Assembly: GCA_011009095.1 (NCBI GenBank)
Contig: VTPC01000394.1
Span: 1 to 64,000 of the forward strand
Source: Ignelater luminosus
Taxonomy: Eukaryota; Arthropoda; Insecta; Coleoptera; Elateridae
Length of the DNA: 64,000 nucleotides
Direction of reading: 5' to 3'
Every line of letters starts with the position of its first letter. Within the stretch, counting starts at the first letter, position 1. Shown piece by piece: positions 10,084 through 21,737 of this stretch. The notes beneath the pieces are model-generated. The model worked only from the letters and a program-made list of their open reading frames with translations. It was not told where the DNA came from and did not search any database. Position numbers and translations under genes: made by a program.

Positions 10084-12624
10084 TTTGTACATAAATTGCA
10101 GTAAAATGTAAAATAACTTGTGGTATCCCAAGCCCCAGGTCCTGACAAATATTTAAATTTCCCTCCCAAATCTAACAGAAAGCAATGTGGCCAATCGTGA
10201 TCGTCAAACCAATTTACCTACCCTACGTTGTGGTTTTAAAATTCCCTAAAACTAGATACACTGGTTACTAACGATAGTGGGGAAGACAGGAAATCAAACA
10301 AAACACAGATTATGGTTAAAATAGAACGTTGTATATTGAATGCTAAATTTTGTTGTGAAGGCCGAATAAACTTTTACACACTGGTTCAGGTATCAGTTCG
10401 GAGGAAGAACGAGCAAGAAACCTCCGAAGATTATTTTAAAACCAACAATACAAATTTTAATGCACAAATATATAAATAAACGGTTCCAACTTGAAACCAA
10501 CCAGACACAGCAATATTCAATAAAATAAATAAATGCAAAATAAAAGCAAGCAATAATATGGTACCAACATAACCAATAATACTTAGCAAAAAAAAATAAT
10601 TATAAATAAGACAAAACACATAATAAGCGATAAGTTGGCATAAGTTCATTTCATAAGAACATGGTGAAATTCGGAGATAAATAAATGATAAAATGAATGT
10701 TCAGAACACACAACATAATGCACATCACAAATTCACTGGTTGCAACATAAATTAAACTAGTCCTGCTCTCTCCATTACTCGGATATGTACTTATAGCACT
10801 CATCATCAAACAAAACTGAAGAGTATGTTAGCAAAGACAAAAGGAAGAGACCGTACTCTATTAAAATAGCTCCTTAGCCTCCGGCCGTAGCCAAAAATTG
10901 TGAACAGTCTATCATTCCCCGCAATAAATATATAAACAAAAGCACGGAACTATTAAGATAGTGCTTCGGGTCAAATAGTACATAATAATAACTGCTGCCC
11001 AAGGGTGGAGAATGCTGCAAGAGAAAACATTTATAACAAATAAACACACAAAAACAATGGAGAACGTAGACTGCCACCACGGATGAAAATGTTAAGATAA
11101 CACCAAGGCAGTTCACACTTTAATAAAGAGAGCCATCGACCATTAAATTCATGTGCGTTTTATAATATTTACTGGTGCTCACATGTCACAGTTGAGTATC
11201 AAACATCCATGTTAACAAATGCTAGTGTATGAAAATAAATCAAATCGTCTTGTATGTTGTTTTGTAATATTTAGTACATTTGAATTCCAAACTAAATTCC
11301 ATTATTCTTTAAACTTTATCTGTGATCACAAGATAAATGCATACAATACAAAAGCTTTCTTAATTTCGTTTCACAATTATTGTAACAAAGAAAAATATCT
11401 TTAGTGAAATATGATGATCTTAAAAGCATTTAAATAGCCTGCATTTAGAACACATAAAACAGTTGAATAAACATTAAAAGTCTACATGAGATGCATGATT
11501 GTTACATAAACACAAAGAAAGCCACGTGGTTTCTTACAAGCAATTTTTAATATCTGTTTAAATCTTGTCTACCCCAGCATAATCACAAATATAAAATAAA
11601 ATAGATAATTGAGTTCACTTCACCCTTAAAATGTTATTTTTCAATAAAAATCAAAAATGTATTTTACATCAACAGTAAAGTAATTTTGCAGTCTCCCGGT
11701 CCATTTCAGCCCTTTGGTAGCCACAACTCAAGAGAGCGCGTGTTTCTCCCTCCACCCCTTGCATCCCTTCCTATGGCCAACCCTATCCCACTCTTTCCAA
11801 ACATTTCAAAGATGCAGTGATGGTAACCTATTTTTTTTTCTAACGCGCGAAATTTAAAATTTAAACCTGGATATCACAAACTAAATGAAACTGTAAAATG
11901 TAGGATAAATGTAAGCCATTATTTTTAATTAAATTCTAGTAACCTGCTACCTAATAAATTATTTTTTTATAAATAAATTGTGGCAGCTGAAATAATTGCC
12001 ATTTTTAGTTCTACTATTTAGCATACCTAATTTCAGAAAATAAAAATTACTAATCATCAATCAATTATTAATCTTTAATTATTCCCAGAACACGATTGTG
12101 TTAAGACGGCTGCCAAAGTGCCGGTTTTGATAAATGGTTTTTTTAAATATAAAATTAAACATTTAATGACTCTTAATGGTTGAGTATGTATATCATTTAT
12201 GCATGCATAACTATACAAAAAAATTTATTATTAAATGTTTAGTTTTAAATTTAAATGAGTTTGAACTTCAAATATTGTTTAAAGGACCAGGTATTGGTGC
12301 GTTTACCCTACCTGCATAATTATCTTTTTATGAAAAATCCTTCATAGTGGACAGTTAAATTTAATAAAATTGAAAAAATAACTAAAAAACTCTTGTTGAA
12401 CAGCTACATCAGCATTGTTTGGGCCTTATCTAATTCTTGTTTTTAAAAATATCTTCAATATATTGTCATTTTTTAATTTTCCAATTTTATATATAATTAT
12501 CTTTAAATATTTAAGTTTGTAAGTAGTTTATTCATATATCCAATAATACGCCACTGGAAAACTACATAATTCTTTATTACAACAGAGCTGCCAACAGTGC
12601 AAGATGTGTTGCCTAACCAACAGT
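10084..12624. other. non-coding interior of the mariner-type element
   Basis: About 2.5 kb with no convincing open frame; short minus-strand frames at 9921-10169, 10431-10649 and 10874-11116 look like chance. I could not find the ends of a nested element. A GC-richer stretch lies at 11690-11830. Confidence 0.5.
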
Positions 12625-12663
12625 AAATTTCGTGGTCACGTGGCTCCCAGAATGATGTCCCTG
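12625..12663. repeat. right terminal inverted repeat of the mariner-type element
   Basis: Contains GGTCACGTGGCT and ends GATGTCCCTG followed by TA. It is the inverted partner of 8538-8580. Confidence 0.82.
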
Positions 12664-12665
12664 TA

Positions 12666-14190
12666 TTAGTTTGTTAGTACTTCTAATTAATTCTAGTTCT
12701 GTTAATCTTGTGTGCAGTTTAGGTCGTGATGTTTTATGAACATCATCAGCCATTTAAGGCTTGGAAGTGTTCATTAATAAAGTTGGTATTTATCTGTAAG
12801 CGCCGGATGCTCTTACTACTGGGAATTTTGTCCGTCTATAAATTTGTGAAAAGGTGAAAATGATGTAACAACAAATTTAGGATCCGGCCTTGTTTTTTTT
12901 TCATTTAAAATTAATTTATTAAGGCCTTGAATCTTAGATTTCAAACAATGGAATAAATTTAGTTTTGAAGTCTAGGAAGAAAGTTCCATGAAGGGTCCCG
13001 CTTGTCTCTTATAATTACAAATATTCCTGAGCATTCAGTATCAAGTCGAAAAAAATGATGCAACTTTTAAATGACACTTTGAAGGCCGTCGTTTCATTTC
13101 CTCATATAACCCTAAGAAATTTCATGATGTTAGTAGAATGTTGTTAGTCTTATTAATCCATTACAGCGAGACAATAAAATTATACAAATTAGAACTCTCT
13201 AGTTTTAATCTTCTGTAGAGGCATTCAACACGACGAAAACCTTTTCGCCATCACTGCGTGCCAGTAGTAGATTTTTAATATTCTAAATTAGAAAATAGTA
13301 AATATTTTATTCGGAGGTTTTTTTGCAAAGATTACAAAATTTTACTTCAAAAGCAAAAATATTTTTTTGTGTCTACCCTAAAAGGCGGATGTCTTTATAT
13401 CTTTATTACAGTTGTTCCAAACAATCCCTCACAAATATAACAAATAGATTTAATCCCAGGTACCCAGTTTTTCATAGAAAAGCAATCTCTTGCAACAGAT
13501 AATCCGTAATTGTAAAAGCTTAACATTTAGGAGGAACATTTTATTTATGAATCACCAATAAATGTTCGTTTGCTTATTTACTAGCTACTTAAAATCAGGG
13601 AGAAATGTTAAGATTTTATTAAACCTCGTTTAAATTTCATTATTGTGTGACATGTCATTAGGCAGATTACAGTAATTTGCAAGACATCATAAATTATGTT
13701 TTCTTTCAAAAATATTCATCCAGATGGTTTAACATAAAATCAATTGGCTAATGACAAAGCACTAACATGATTCATCGCTAATACCCTTTTCAGGATTATC
13801 TTTACAGAAATCTCCTTTGGAATGTGTTCGAAGAATTGCATTTGAAACTCAAACATCTTCATTAATTATTTTTCAAACGAAATTTACAGTCTTTACTTAT
13901 ACTCGGATTAAAACACAGTATTTTTGAGAACGTTGATATGTTGTATGGTAGCTAAAGTGTATATCTATACGTAAGAAATCAGCCTTCATTACGTAAATTA
14001 AACGGAAAAATAACATAGCAATGGGAAGTTTTCTAGTGAGGGTGCCTGGGAAGCTTTTTCATTGGTATTAGAAAAACGTAAATCTCGGAGATAGTAAATA
14101 AATACCTCGATTGACTCACTTATTATAGCTATCAAAAGCAAAGATTTCAAAGACGTTTCCTAACATAAAAATGTTAACTATCACATTTCT
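12666..14190. other. no gene seen
   Basis: AT-rich sequence without long open frames, inverted ends or recognisable repeats. Confidence 0.5.
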
Positions 14191-14196
14191 GTAAAG

Positions 14197-14358
14197 ATGC
14201 CGAGGTATCGGATATTATTATCTGATATTTTGATACGGCAAGCAGATATAGATATAAATCTAAAAATAGAATTGAAAGAATCACGCACAGTTAAAAATCT
14301 GTTTAACAAAAAGTTACATAATTATTTAGCGAAAGCAAATTTCAAACAATTTATTTAA
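14197..14358 (+). CDS. 53-codon open frame, unassigned
   Basis: ATG at 14197 to TAA at 14356. The product is lysine-rich and polar, with the stretch ESRTVKNLFNKKLHNYLAK, which looks more protein-like than the surrounding frames. An acceptor-like AAAG directly precedes the ATG. It lies 270 bases upstream of the zinc-knuckle frame on the same strand and could be another exon of the same gene, but nothing proves this. Confidence 0.2.
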   Translation: MPRYRILLSDILIRQADIDINLKIELKESRTVKNLFNKKLHNYLAKANFKQFI

Positions 14359-14630
14359 ATGTGATTGGCTCTTTATCTTTTGGGGTAGTTTAAGTCACTA
14401 GTAGGGAAATAACAACAACCAGCGCTAATATCTAATACCTCAAATGTGTCAGTTTCTACCGGCTTCTTGCGTACTAAAACACTGAGTCACTTTGGTTATT
14501 ATGTTTTATCAGCGAGAGTGCCTATGCTTATCCAGATTTCAAGGTAATTTTGTTATTCATTTCGTTGTTGTTGGTTTTTGTATCTACAGCAGATATTATA
14601 AGCTATAATTAGAAATTTACTAGAAATTAA

Positions 14631-14813
14631 ACTCCCGGAATTTCTATCTTTAAAAATATCAAACCTAAAGAGCAGCGCTGGTGTTCTGGTTGTGCAGCTC
14701 AAGGCCACTTTGAGTTCGAGTGCCAATACATCAACAGGACGCATGTAGCTAACGATCCAACTATACATAGTTATGCAGAAATCTATGATTGTAATAGTCC
14801 AAATGTTTGTTAA
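14631..14813 (+). CDS. CCHC zinc-knuckle open frame, possibly a ZCCHC7-like terminal exon
   Basis: The frame is open from just after a TAA at 14628 to a TAA at 14811. It contains RWCSGCAAQGHFEFEC, a clean C-x2-C-x4-H-x4-C knuckle preceded by a basic KPKEQ segment and followed by about 30 residues ending YDCNSPNVC. Aromatic residues around the knuckle resemble the RNA-binding knuckles of the ZCCHC7/AIR group, a component of nuclear RNA surveillance complexes, and not retroviral Gag. There is no in-frame ATG and no strong splice acceptor, so it is either an exon with an unrecognised boundary or a relic. Confidence 0.4.
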   Translation, partial: TPGISIFKNIKPKEQRWCSGCAAQGHFEFECQYINRTHVANDPTIHSYAEIYDCNSPNVC

Positions 14814-16400
14814 CCTAATCTCAATGTAATTTATTGTAAATAGTTTTAGTTTGTATTTTAAGGTATTTTTTTTCTATTTAATATAATATCCTTGTAAAAA
14901 AGAAAATGCATGTGTTTTTATCTTCAATGCCAACAGTTGATCGTAATATACAAAATATGTTACTATGCAACATGATTACTTCTTTTCAGATAAACTATTC
15001 TCTTTTAAGATAATAAGAAACAAAACTACAGTGTGTCAAGACAGGCGCATTTATTATCTTACAGAAATAGATAATTCATTTGCTATCACAGTTAGAAATA
15101 CTATTGAATAATAAAAGTACTAAATTTGATTCAACAATCACTAATCTGTAGGCAGAATTTGCACTCCATTAGTATAATAGGTGGTCACAACATATTTGAT
15201 ATAGTTCTACACTATTAGAAAACTGTACTCATTTTGCATTCTTTATATTTTCAACGTTTCGATTAACATAGCATATTATTGTGAATGTGAAGAAAACAAA
15301 ACTTGAGAATTTATAAAAAACCATCATAAAATATAAACCCTATCAAGTTTATAATTGCAGAGGCATACATACAGGTTGTTTCCTAATGATGGGCTAATTA
15401 ACGCATAAGTTAAAAAAGTTCATATAAACAAGTGTCCTAAACTGCACCCCTTCCGAGATAGAGCATTAAGATTTATAGAAAAAAATTTGTTTTTCGTTAT
15501 ATTTTATATTTTTGTTACGCATTATAACTTGCTATCAGTCAATAAGTATGATTTTTATATTATATAAAATAAAACAATGCAAATAAGACATGCAATTACG
15601 AAAAATTCACCTTAAAATGCGCACAAACGCTTTACACAAACACAGTTATTGACAGAAAATAGTGAATAAAAGTGACCCACTAGTTTAAAACATAAAAAGT
15701 TAACTGAAACTCAATCATTTGAGTTACTCAAATTATTATAATACATACAAGACGGAACAAATTCCTCGGAACACTTAAAAGTTCTAATTGTAATTGCTTA
15801 GAACCTACGTAACAGCCTACGTAACAGCTTACGTAACGCATATGTGCAGATGTACACATCCATCGGCACTTTTTAAGCAAGAGAAATTCAAACCATCCAC
15901 TAATTTGTTTCGAGTATTGAGAATTGATGTTAATTTCTGTTGAATTCGTTTTATTTCGAGCAGGCATTGTGTTAATAAATTTTAAGATAACAGCAAGCAT
16001 TTAAGAAACCACTGAATAATGTAATTTCAGATTTCTTAAAATAAGCTTTAGGCTGCTCATCATAGACAAAACTCTCAAATTCAACATTCAGTGTGTAGTA
16101 CAGGATGAGAGAGAGAAACACAAGGCACCTAAAACCAGGATCCCTTCTTTACTAGTAGTCAGCAGGACTTTAAACGCATTCTTCGGCAATCTTATTCTTT
16201 ATAATATTAGGTCATATTAGTTGGTAATATGTGGTACGAGGAAAATTTTATTTTTAAAAGATACACATGTACTGCCTGCCTACGGAGCAATTCAATTCAA
16301 GCAACACCAGTGTACACTTGAGTGGTGTCACTGTACACTTAATCGTTTTTCAACTAAATATGCTATAAGTAAATCAACTAATAATAATAAAATATAATAA
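14814..16400. other. no gene seen
   Basis: AT-rich. A short tandem repeat of a CTACGTAACAGC-like unit, three copies, lies at 15803-15840. A 90-codon minus-strand frame at 15728-16000 overlaps it and looks fortuitous. Confidence 0.5.
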
Positions 16401-16412
16401 AAATAATTTACT

Positions 16413-17594
16413 TTTCATTTCACATTCAAAGGGGTTTTCGCCACTGTGAATGCGCATATGTCTTCGTAAACTACATTTCATATTTTACATTCGTGCATGT
16501 GGACATTATTTGTTTTTCTCTATACATTTATAACCGCACATTTCACATTCAAAGAGTTTTTCGTCACTGTCAAAGGACATATGTTTTTGTAAACTGCCTT
16601 TCTGTGTACATTTATGACCGCACATCACACATTCAAACGACTTCTTGCCACTATGAACGCGCATATGTGTTCGCAAATTACTCTTCGTTCTGCATTTATA
16701 ATCGCATATAGTGCACCCAAATGGTTTCTCGCCACTATGAACGAGCATATGTCTATGTAAGTCGCTTTTCCATATGCTTTTATAATCGCACATATTACAC
16801 TCAAACGGTTTCCCGCAGCTATGAATGACCATATGTGTCTGTAATTTGCTCTTCTGCCTGCATTTATAGTTACACATATTACACTTAAATGGTTTCTCCC
16901 CACTATGAACGAGCATATGTGTTCGTAAATTACTTTTATGTGAACATTTATAATCACATATACGACACTCAAATGGTTTCTCACCGCTATGAACGCGCAT
17001 ATGTATTCGTATATAGCTCTTCCTCGTACAGTTATAATCGCATATATTACATTCAAACGGTTTCTCGCCACTATGAGCGCGTATATGTATTCGTAAGTAG
17101 CTTTTCCTCGAATATTTAAAACCGCATATATTACATTCGAATGGCTTCTCCCCCCTATGAACAAGCATATGGCTTCGTTAACTGCTTTTTGCTGAACATT
17201 TATAATCGCACGTATTACACTCAAAAGGTTTCTCACCGCTATGAACGCGCACATGTGTTCGTAACCTGTTTTTATCTCTGCATTTATAATGGCATATATT
17301 ACACTCAAATGACTTCTCGCCACTATGAACCACCATATGTGTTCGTAAATGATCTTTTCGTGTAAATTTATAATCGCATAAATTACAATTAAAAGGTTTC
17401 TCGCCACTATGAATGCACATGTGCGTTCGTAAATTGTTTTTTGTTGCACATTTATAATTGCATACATTGCACTGTAAAGGTTTTTCACTATTACTTCTCA
17501 ACTTGCAGTTATGTGTGGATTTATTACCAAGTATGCTTGACTGGGAGACGCCTTTTGTGTCCGACACCGTATCTGTACCTATTTCGCCTTGCAT
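16413..17594 (-). pseudogene. C2H2 zinc-finger locus A, interrupted by a stop
   Basis: The ATG at 17594 gives the family leader (MQGEIGTDTVSDTKG) and then four complete C-x2-C-x12-H-x3-H fingers. A TAA at 17178-17180 replaces the TTA Leu codon found at the same helix position in sister fingers. In the same frame seven more fingers (16506-17168) follow, then a stop and one decayed finger down to about 16413. If read as written the product is a 138-residue, four-finger protein ending inside its fifth finger. Its 5' exon is at about 17912-18020 and intron 1 spans 17640-17911. Zinc fingers of this kind bind DNA in the nucleus. Confidence 0.85.
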
Positions 17595-17639
17595 TTTGAT
17601 TGTAGGTAGTTATCTGTGTTCTCAGAAAGGTGGTAATAC

Positions 17640-18020
17640 CTACAACAAAAATGTGTATTTTAGAGATGGAAAACAGTGGAGATTTTTTCTTGTCTTAGCT
17701 GCTTGTTGCTTGGCAAGGTTGTGTGGTGGACACGTGGGGGCGATGATGATATTTATAAGTCTCTGCAATTTTGTATTGTTTTGTGGCGTAGGCACTGTAC
17801 AACATACAACTTCACTAACTATTCACAAAGTACATACTTCAGTTTATGATACTGCTTAGAATTGAGCTAAAAGTATGAAATGGAAATGTAGAAAATAAGC
17901 ACATTGTATACCTTCTTTTGTGGACATTTGTAGATGATGATTACCAAACCGTTGAGCTTTTTCCCCCTCACTCGAAAATGTCGCGTCGAACGACTCGATG
18001 AATCTTAAATCTAATGCCAT
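17640..18020 (-). other. 5' exon and first intron of ZNF locus A
   Basis: The donor AAAAGAAG|GTATAC lies at 17912/17911 and the acceptor TTGTAG at 17640, giving a 272-base intron. The exon carries an ATG at 18020 and an open frame beginning MALDLRFIES, which is similar to the exon-1 frame of locus E. Spliced, that frame does not join the finger frame, so it would act as an upstream open frame or 5' UTR. The intron contains the block shared by most loci of the cluster. Confidence 0.5.
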
Positions 18021-18379
18021 TTATGGCTGCAAAACTCACTTTCTTCCAAGGCATTCTGACCAGCGTATAGGGATCACTATAAGCTGCTGTTCTGATTTCT
18101 GATTCTCCACCTGTTTTCTTTCCGTTCGTGACACTAGGGAGTAGAACATGGCGACTCTTTCTGCCTTGGAGTTGGAGCGTTGTGAGTGGAGCGAATAATC
18201 ACGTGATACGCAGACTAAATAGGGTAAATAGAATTTTATCAGAATAAAAGAACGAAACGGTGTATCTGGACTCGTAGAATGTAAACAAATAAAGTTTAAA
18301 CGTAACCTCGACAAATGTGATGTGAATTACATTTCTCTTTTGTACGATGCCTTTGCCAATCGTTTTAAACCGGAAGCTT

Positions 18380-19407
18380 TTAAAATAATTTAATATGAAT
18401 CCAACGATTTGGAAGAAATGGACAGCGTGTAAGGTCAATGTCAGATGTGTATTAATAAAACAATCATAAGTGGAATGAAATCTGCTACTGGAAATGTTCA
18501 TAAACATCTGAAGGTAAGTAAACCATAAAGAGTTCGGAAATTCAGAATTCAATTTGTTTTAGAGAAAATATCCTACGTGTTTAAAAGAACTGGAATCATA
18601 TGTGAATCTAAATACACAGAAATGTAAATCTGCCAGGTGTGACAATGAAGTCGAAGGTCCATCAAGAAAAGTGGTTGTAACACCTTTTCAGCTGTGTCAA
18701 AATCGATCGTTCACCATTATTCGGAAAGAGATTGACAACCTTGTCCTTAACTACTTAGAAAGTGAAATGCTGCCCATTTTAACTGTTGAAAAAGAATCGT
18801 TTAAATTGTTGGTAACAGGTTTGTCTAAAGGCGGCAAGGTACCTTGTCATCGTAGTAGTATTTTTAAAAAAATGGAAAATCATAAGCAGATCATAGTGAA
18901 TAATTTGAAAAAAGAGTTGGAAAAAACAGATTTTGTAAGTACCACGGCGGTTATTTAGTCTGCTAATAATAAAAGTTATATGGGAGTAACTTGCCACTAT
19001 CTGGAAAAATTAGTAATATTATTCTGTCATTGCATGAAATTTTCTCACACCTACAAAGATATAGGAAACACTTTATTTAATGTGCATAAGTGTTTTAATT
19101 TAATAACAAGTAATTGCAAAATTGTAGGAACTGTAACTGATAATGCCACAAACTTAAAATATTAAGCAGTCTAGACAATAATCAGGGACATAATCACTTG
19201 ACAGTTTCTGTGGTGTCTGCAGAAATGGAAATAATGAAATTTTTACAAGATGTTAGTTCTATTCTTAAGTATAAAACCATAATGAACCTATTTCGAAAGT
19301 ATAATACCATTATAACATCTTCGGCACCAGAACGATTGTTCAGGACTGCAGGCTGCCTTCTTACACCTCAAAGAAACCGAATGTTCGATAATACATTTAA
19401 AATTTAG
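18380..19407 (+). pseudogene. hAT-superfamily transposase relic
   Basis: A BED-finger-like segment starts with CQMC near 18445 and runs to GNVHKHLK near 18510. A clean intron (18514-18562, GTAAGT to TTTTAG) joins HLK to RKYPTCLKELES. The long middle frame 18602-18958 contains the region before VTCHYLEK that matches hAT/BED proteins; a TAG (18957-18959) stands where sister proteins have Trp. The C-terminal dimerisation domain is open at 19198-19407 with SSAPERLFRTAG and LLTPQRNRM, both diagnostic for hAT. Stops at 19163 and elsewhere disable it. No inverted ends were identified. Confidence 0.85.
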
Positions 19408-19458
19408 TTAATGTTAAAAAAACAAAATGTATTTGAAATAATATAATTATGTTGTAAC

Positions 19459-19491
<33 letters not shown>
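19459..19491. repeat. (AAT)n microsatellite
   Basis: About eleven ATA/AAT units just downstream of the hAT relic. Confidence 0.9.
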
Positions 19492-19670
19492 TAAATATTT
19501 TGATAAATATTTGAAATTGTTTGAATTTATATACTATCCTCGACAAAGGGGCACAGGTAATTACAATTAACCTAAAATTACTATAAAAGAATCGCTCAAG
19601 GGTTTTTGTCGATAAAAGTATCTATTCAAATATCTAGATACTGTAAAACATGTATCTATCACAACATTCG

Positions 19671-21161
19671 TTATTTCTCTCCACTATGAACACGCAAATG
19701 TCTTTGTAAATTGTCCTTCCGTGAATATTTGCGGTCACATATGTTGCATTCAAATGGTTTGTCGCCACTGTGAATACGAAGATGATTTCGTAAATGCCTT
19801 TTCTGCCCGAATCTGCGTTCACACATACTACAATGAAACGGTTTCTCGCCACTGTGAGTTCGGACATGACCTTTCAAGGAGCCTTTCTGTGCAAAGCTGC
19901 GTTCGCATATGTTACACTGGTACAGTTTCTCGCCACTGTGAATACGAAGATGACTTTGCAGAAGCCTTTTCTGCTTGAATCTGCGTTCGCATATGCTACA
20001 TTGAAACGGTCTGTCGTCACTGTGAATAGGAACGTGATTATGCAAAGCTTTTCTGTGTACAAATTTGCGTTCACATATGCCACATTGAAACGGTTTGTCG
20101 TCACTGTGAATACGAAGATGATTCTGCAAAACGTTTTTGTGTGCAAATTTGCGTTCACATATGCCGCATTGAAACGATTTCTCGCCACTGTGAGTTCTAA
20201 TATGAACTTTCAAATCGAATTTCCGTAAAAAGCTGCGTTCGCATATGTTACATTGAAACGGTTTGTCGTCGCTGTGAACACGAACATGAGCTTGCAAAGT
20301 GCTTTTGTATGGGAATCGACGTTCACATATGCTACATTGAAACGGTTTGTCGTCACTGTGAACACGAACATGAGCTTGCAAATTGTTTTTGTGTGTGAAT
20401 CTGCGGTCACATATGCCACATTGAAACGGTTTGTCGTCACTATGAACACGAACATGACCTTGCAAATGGCTTTTCTGCGCAAATTTGCGTTCACATATAC
20501 TACACTGAAACGCTTTGTCGTCACTGTGAATACGAACATGAGCTTGCAGAGTGCTTTTGTATGGGAATCTGCGTTCACATATGCTACATTGAAACGGGTT
20601 GTCGTCACTGTGAACACGGACATGTTTCTGCAAGGAGTTTTTCAGTGCGAATCTACGTTCACATATACTACATTTAAACGGTTTGTCGCCACTGTGAATA
20701 CAAACATGCCTCTGCAAAGCGTTTTTGTGTCCAAATTTGCGTTCACATATGCTACATTGAAACGGCTTCTCGCCACTGTGAGTTCGAACATGCCCTTTCA
20801 AAGCGTCTTTCCGTGCAAAGCTGCGTTCGCATATGTTACACTGGAATGGTTTCTCGCCACTGTGAGTTCGAACATGAACTTTCAAAACGGCTCTCAGTGC
20901 AAAGCTGCGTTCGCACACGTTACATTGAAATGGTTTATCGCCGCTATCAACGTGCCTTTCTAGACTGCTTTTATCTGCAGCTTGTAATGGTTTCTCAATA
21001 GTACCGATCCCTATATGTCCCTGTGAATCCTTTCTATCTGGGTATTGAGGGCTATGCATGTTATACTCGAACGTACTAGGTTGTTCTGGATCCACTTTTG
21101 CATCTGTTTCTTCTTGCATTATAATTGGAAGTTTAGTAGGTATGGGTATCTCTTGGAACAT
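19671..21161 (-). CDS. C2H2 zinc-finger protein B, 15 fingers, distinct subtype
   Basis: A 496-residue open frame. The N-terminal 85 residues have no fingers and an acidic, polar character (MQEETDAKVDPEQPSTF); Met-15 is an alternative start. Fifteen complete C2H2 fingers follow to the end. Unlike the rest of the cluster the fingers have the canonical core aromatic (C-E-R-x-F). Most mid-protein linkers are HSDDKPF where the consensus is HSGEKPF. Fingers 5 and 8 are almost identical (PYKSTLQAHVR), pointing to internal duplication. The stop falls in the linker after finger 15 (HSGEK). A splice acceptor-like AAAAG precedes the ATG. It is a likely nuclear DNA-binding protein; targets are unknown. 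Confidence 0.85.
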   Translation of the reverse strand: MFQEIPIPTKLPIIMQEETDAKVDPEQPSTFEYNMHSPQYPDRKDSQGHIGIGTIEKPLQAADKSSLERHVDSGDKPFQCNVCERSFALRAVLKVHVRTHSGEKPFQCNICERSFARKDALKGHVRTHSGEKPFQCSICERKFGHKNALQRHVCIHSGDKPFKCSICERRFALKNSLQKHVRVHSDDNPFQCSICERRFPYKSTLQAHVRIHSDDKAFQCSICERKFAQKSHLQGHVRVHSDDKPFQCGICDRRFTHKNNLQAHVRVHSDDKPFQCSICERRFPYKSTLQAHVRVHSDDKPFQCNICERSFLRKFDLKVHIRTHSGEKSFQCGICERKFAHKNVLQNHLRIHSDDKPFQCGICERKFVHRKALHNHVPIHSDDRPFQCSICERRFKQKRLLQSHLRIHSGEKLYQCNICERSFAQKGSLKGHVRTHSGEKPFHCSMCERRFGQKRHLRNHLRIHSGDKPFECNICDRKYSRKDNLQRHLRVHSGEK

Positions 21162-21737
21162 CTTTTACTCAAACAAGAAACAAAACTAACTGTAGATAAG
21201 CGCCAGTAATGATATATTTGACAAGATTAACAGTTACCACATGGCCTAAGATCTTCCCGTTTGAGGGCCTTCACTCATCTCAATTTTTTAAAATGGACCC
21301 ACTCTTCTAGAAAACTTGCAAGTAAATCATCTCACTTCCACTGCAAAACCGTTATATGATTAATAAATTTAACTCGATATGTACTAAATATTATTATAAT
21401 TAATTATTATTATTGTCAGGTTATGGATTGATATTAATTTATTAATCAGAACAGCGCGAACAGTGATTACTTCGTAGTCGTAGGTTAATCTGCGTTCTGT
21501 CTTCTGTGAGGTTAAATCGTTAAATACCCGCAATGTTGCCAACCTGTAGAAGAAGAATTCCCCATAGAGATATAAATTTCCCCAATTTTTCCTCTTCCTT
21601 ACGGTCATTGATCTTAAAGGGGCACATCAACAATTATTACAAACTAGTGAAAGGTCAAAAAATCTTTTTACAATAACTACCCACTTGGGTTTGTTTAGAT
21701 TTATGGGATACGCTCAGCTCCTGCTGGTATTTTTCAG
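21162..21737. other. no gene seen
   Basis: Upstream region of ZNF B. A CAATGTTGCCAACC sequence near 21531 resembles the hAT MITE end, but no partner end or target duplication was found. Confidence 0.4.

Larger units (their letters stand above)
8538..12663 (+). mobile_element. Tc1/mariner-type (ITm) transposon, 4.1 kb between inverted ends
   Basis: The left end CAGGGACATCATC (8538) and right end GATGATGTCCCTG-like sequence (ending 12663) are inverted repeats that continue inward for roughly 40 bases, through the shared CCACGTGACC block. TA dinucleotides flank both ends (8536-8537, 12664-12665), the expected target duplication of this superfamily. The transposase lies at 8866-10083. About 2.5 kb of DNA with no gene fills the space between the transposase and the right end, far more than is usual for 1.3-2 kb elements of this kind, so a later insertion is likely. 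Confidence 0.8.

Noticed and set aside
20253-20963. Long antisense open frames over ZNF genes (for example 236 codons here)
   Set aside because: They are by-products of the repeated finger codons on the other strand and show no family signature.
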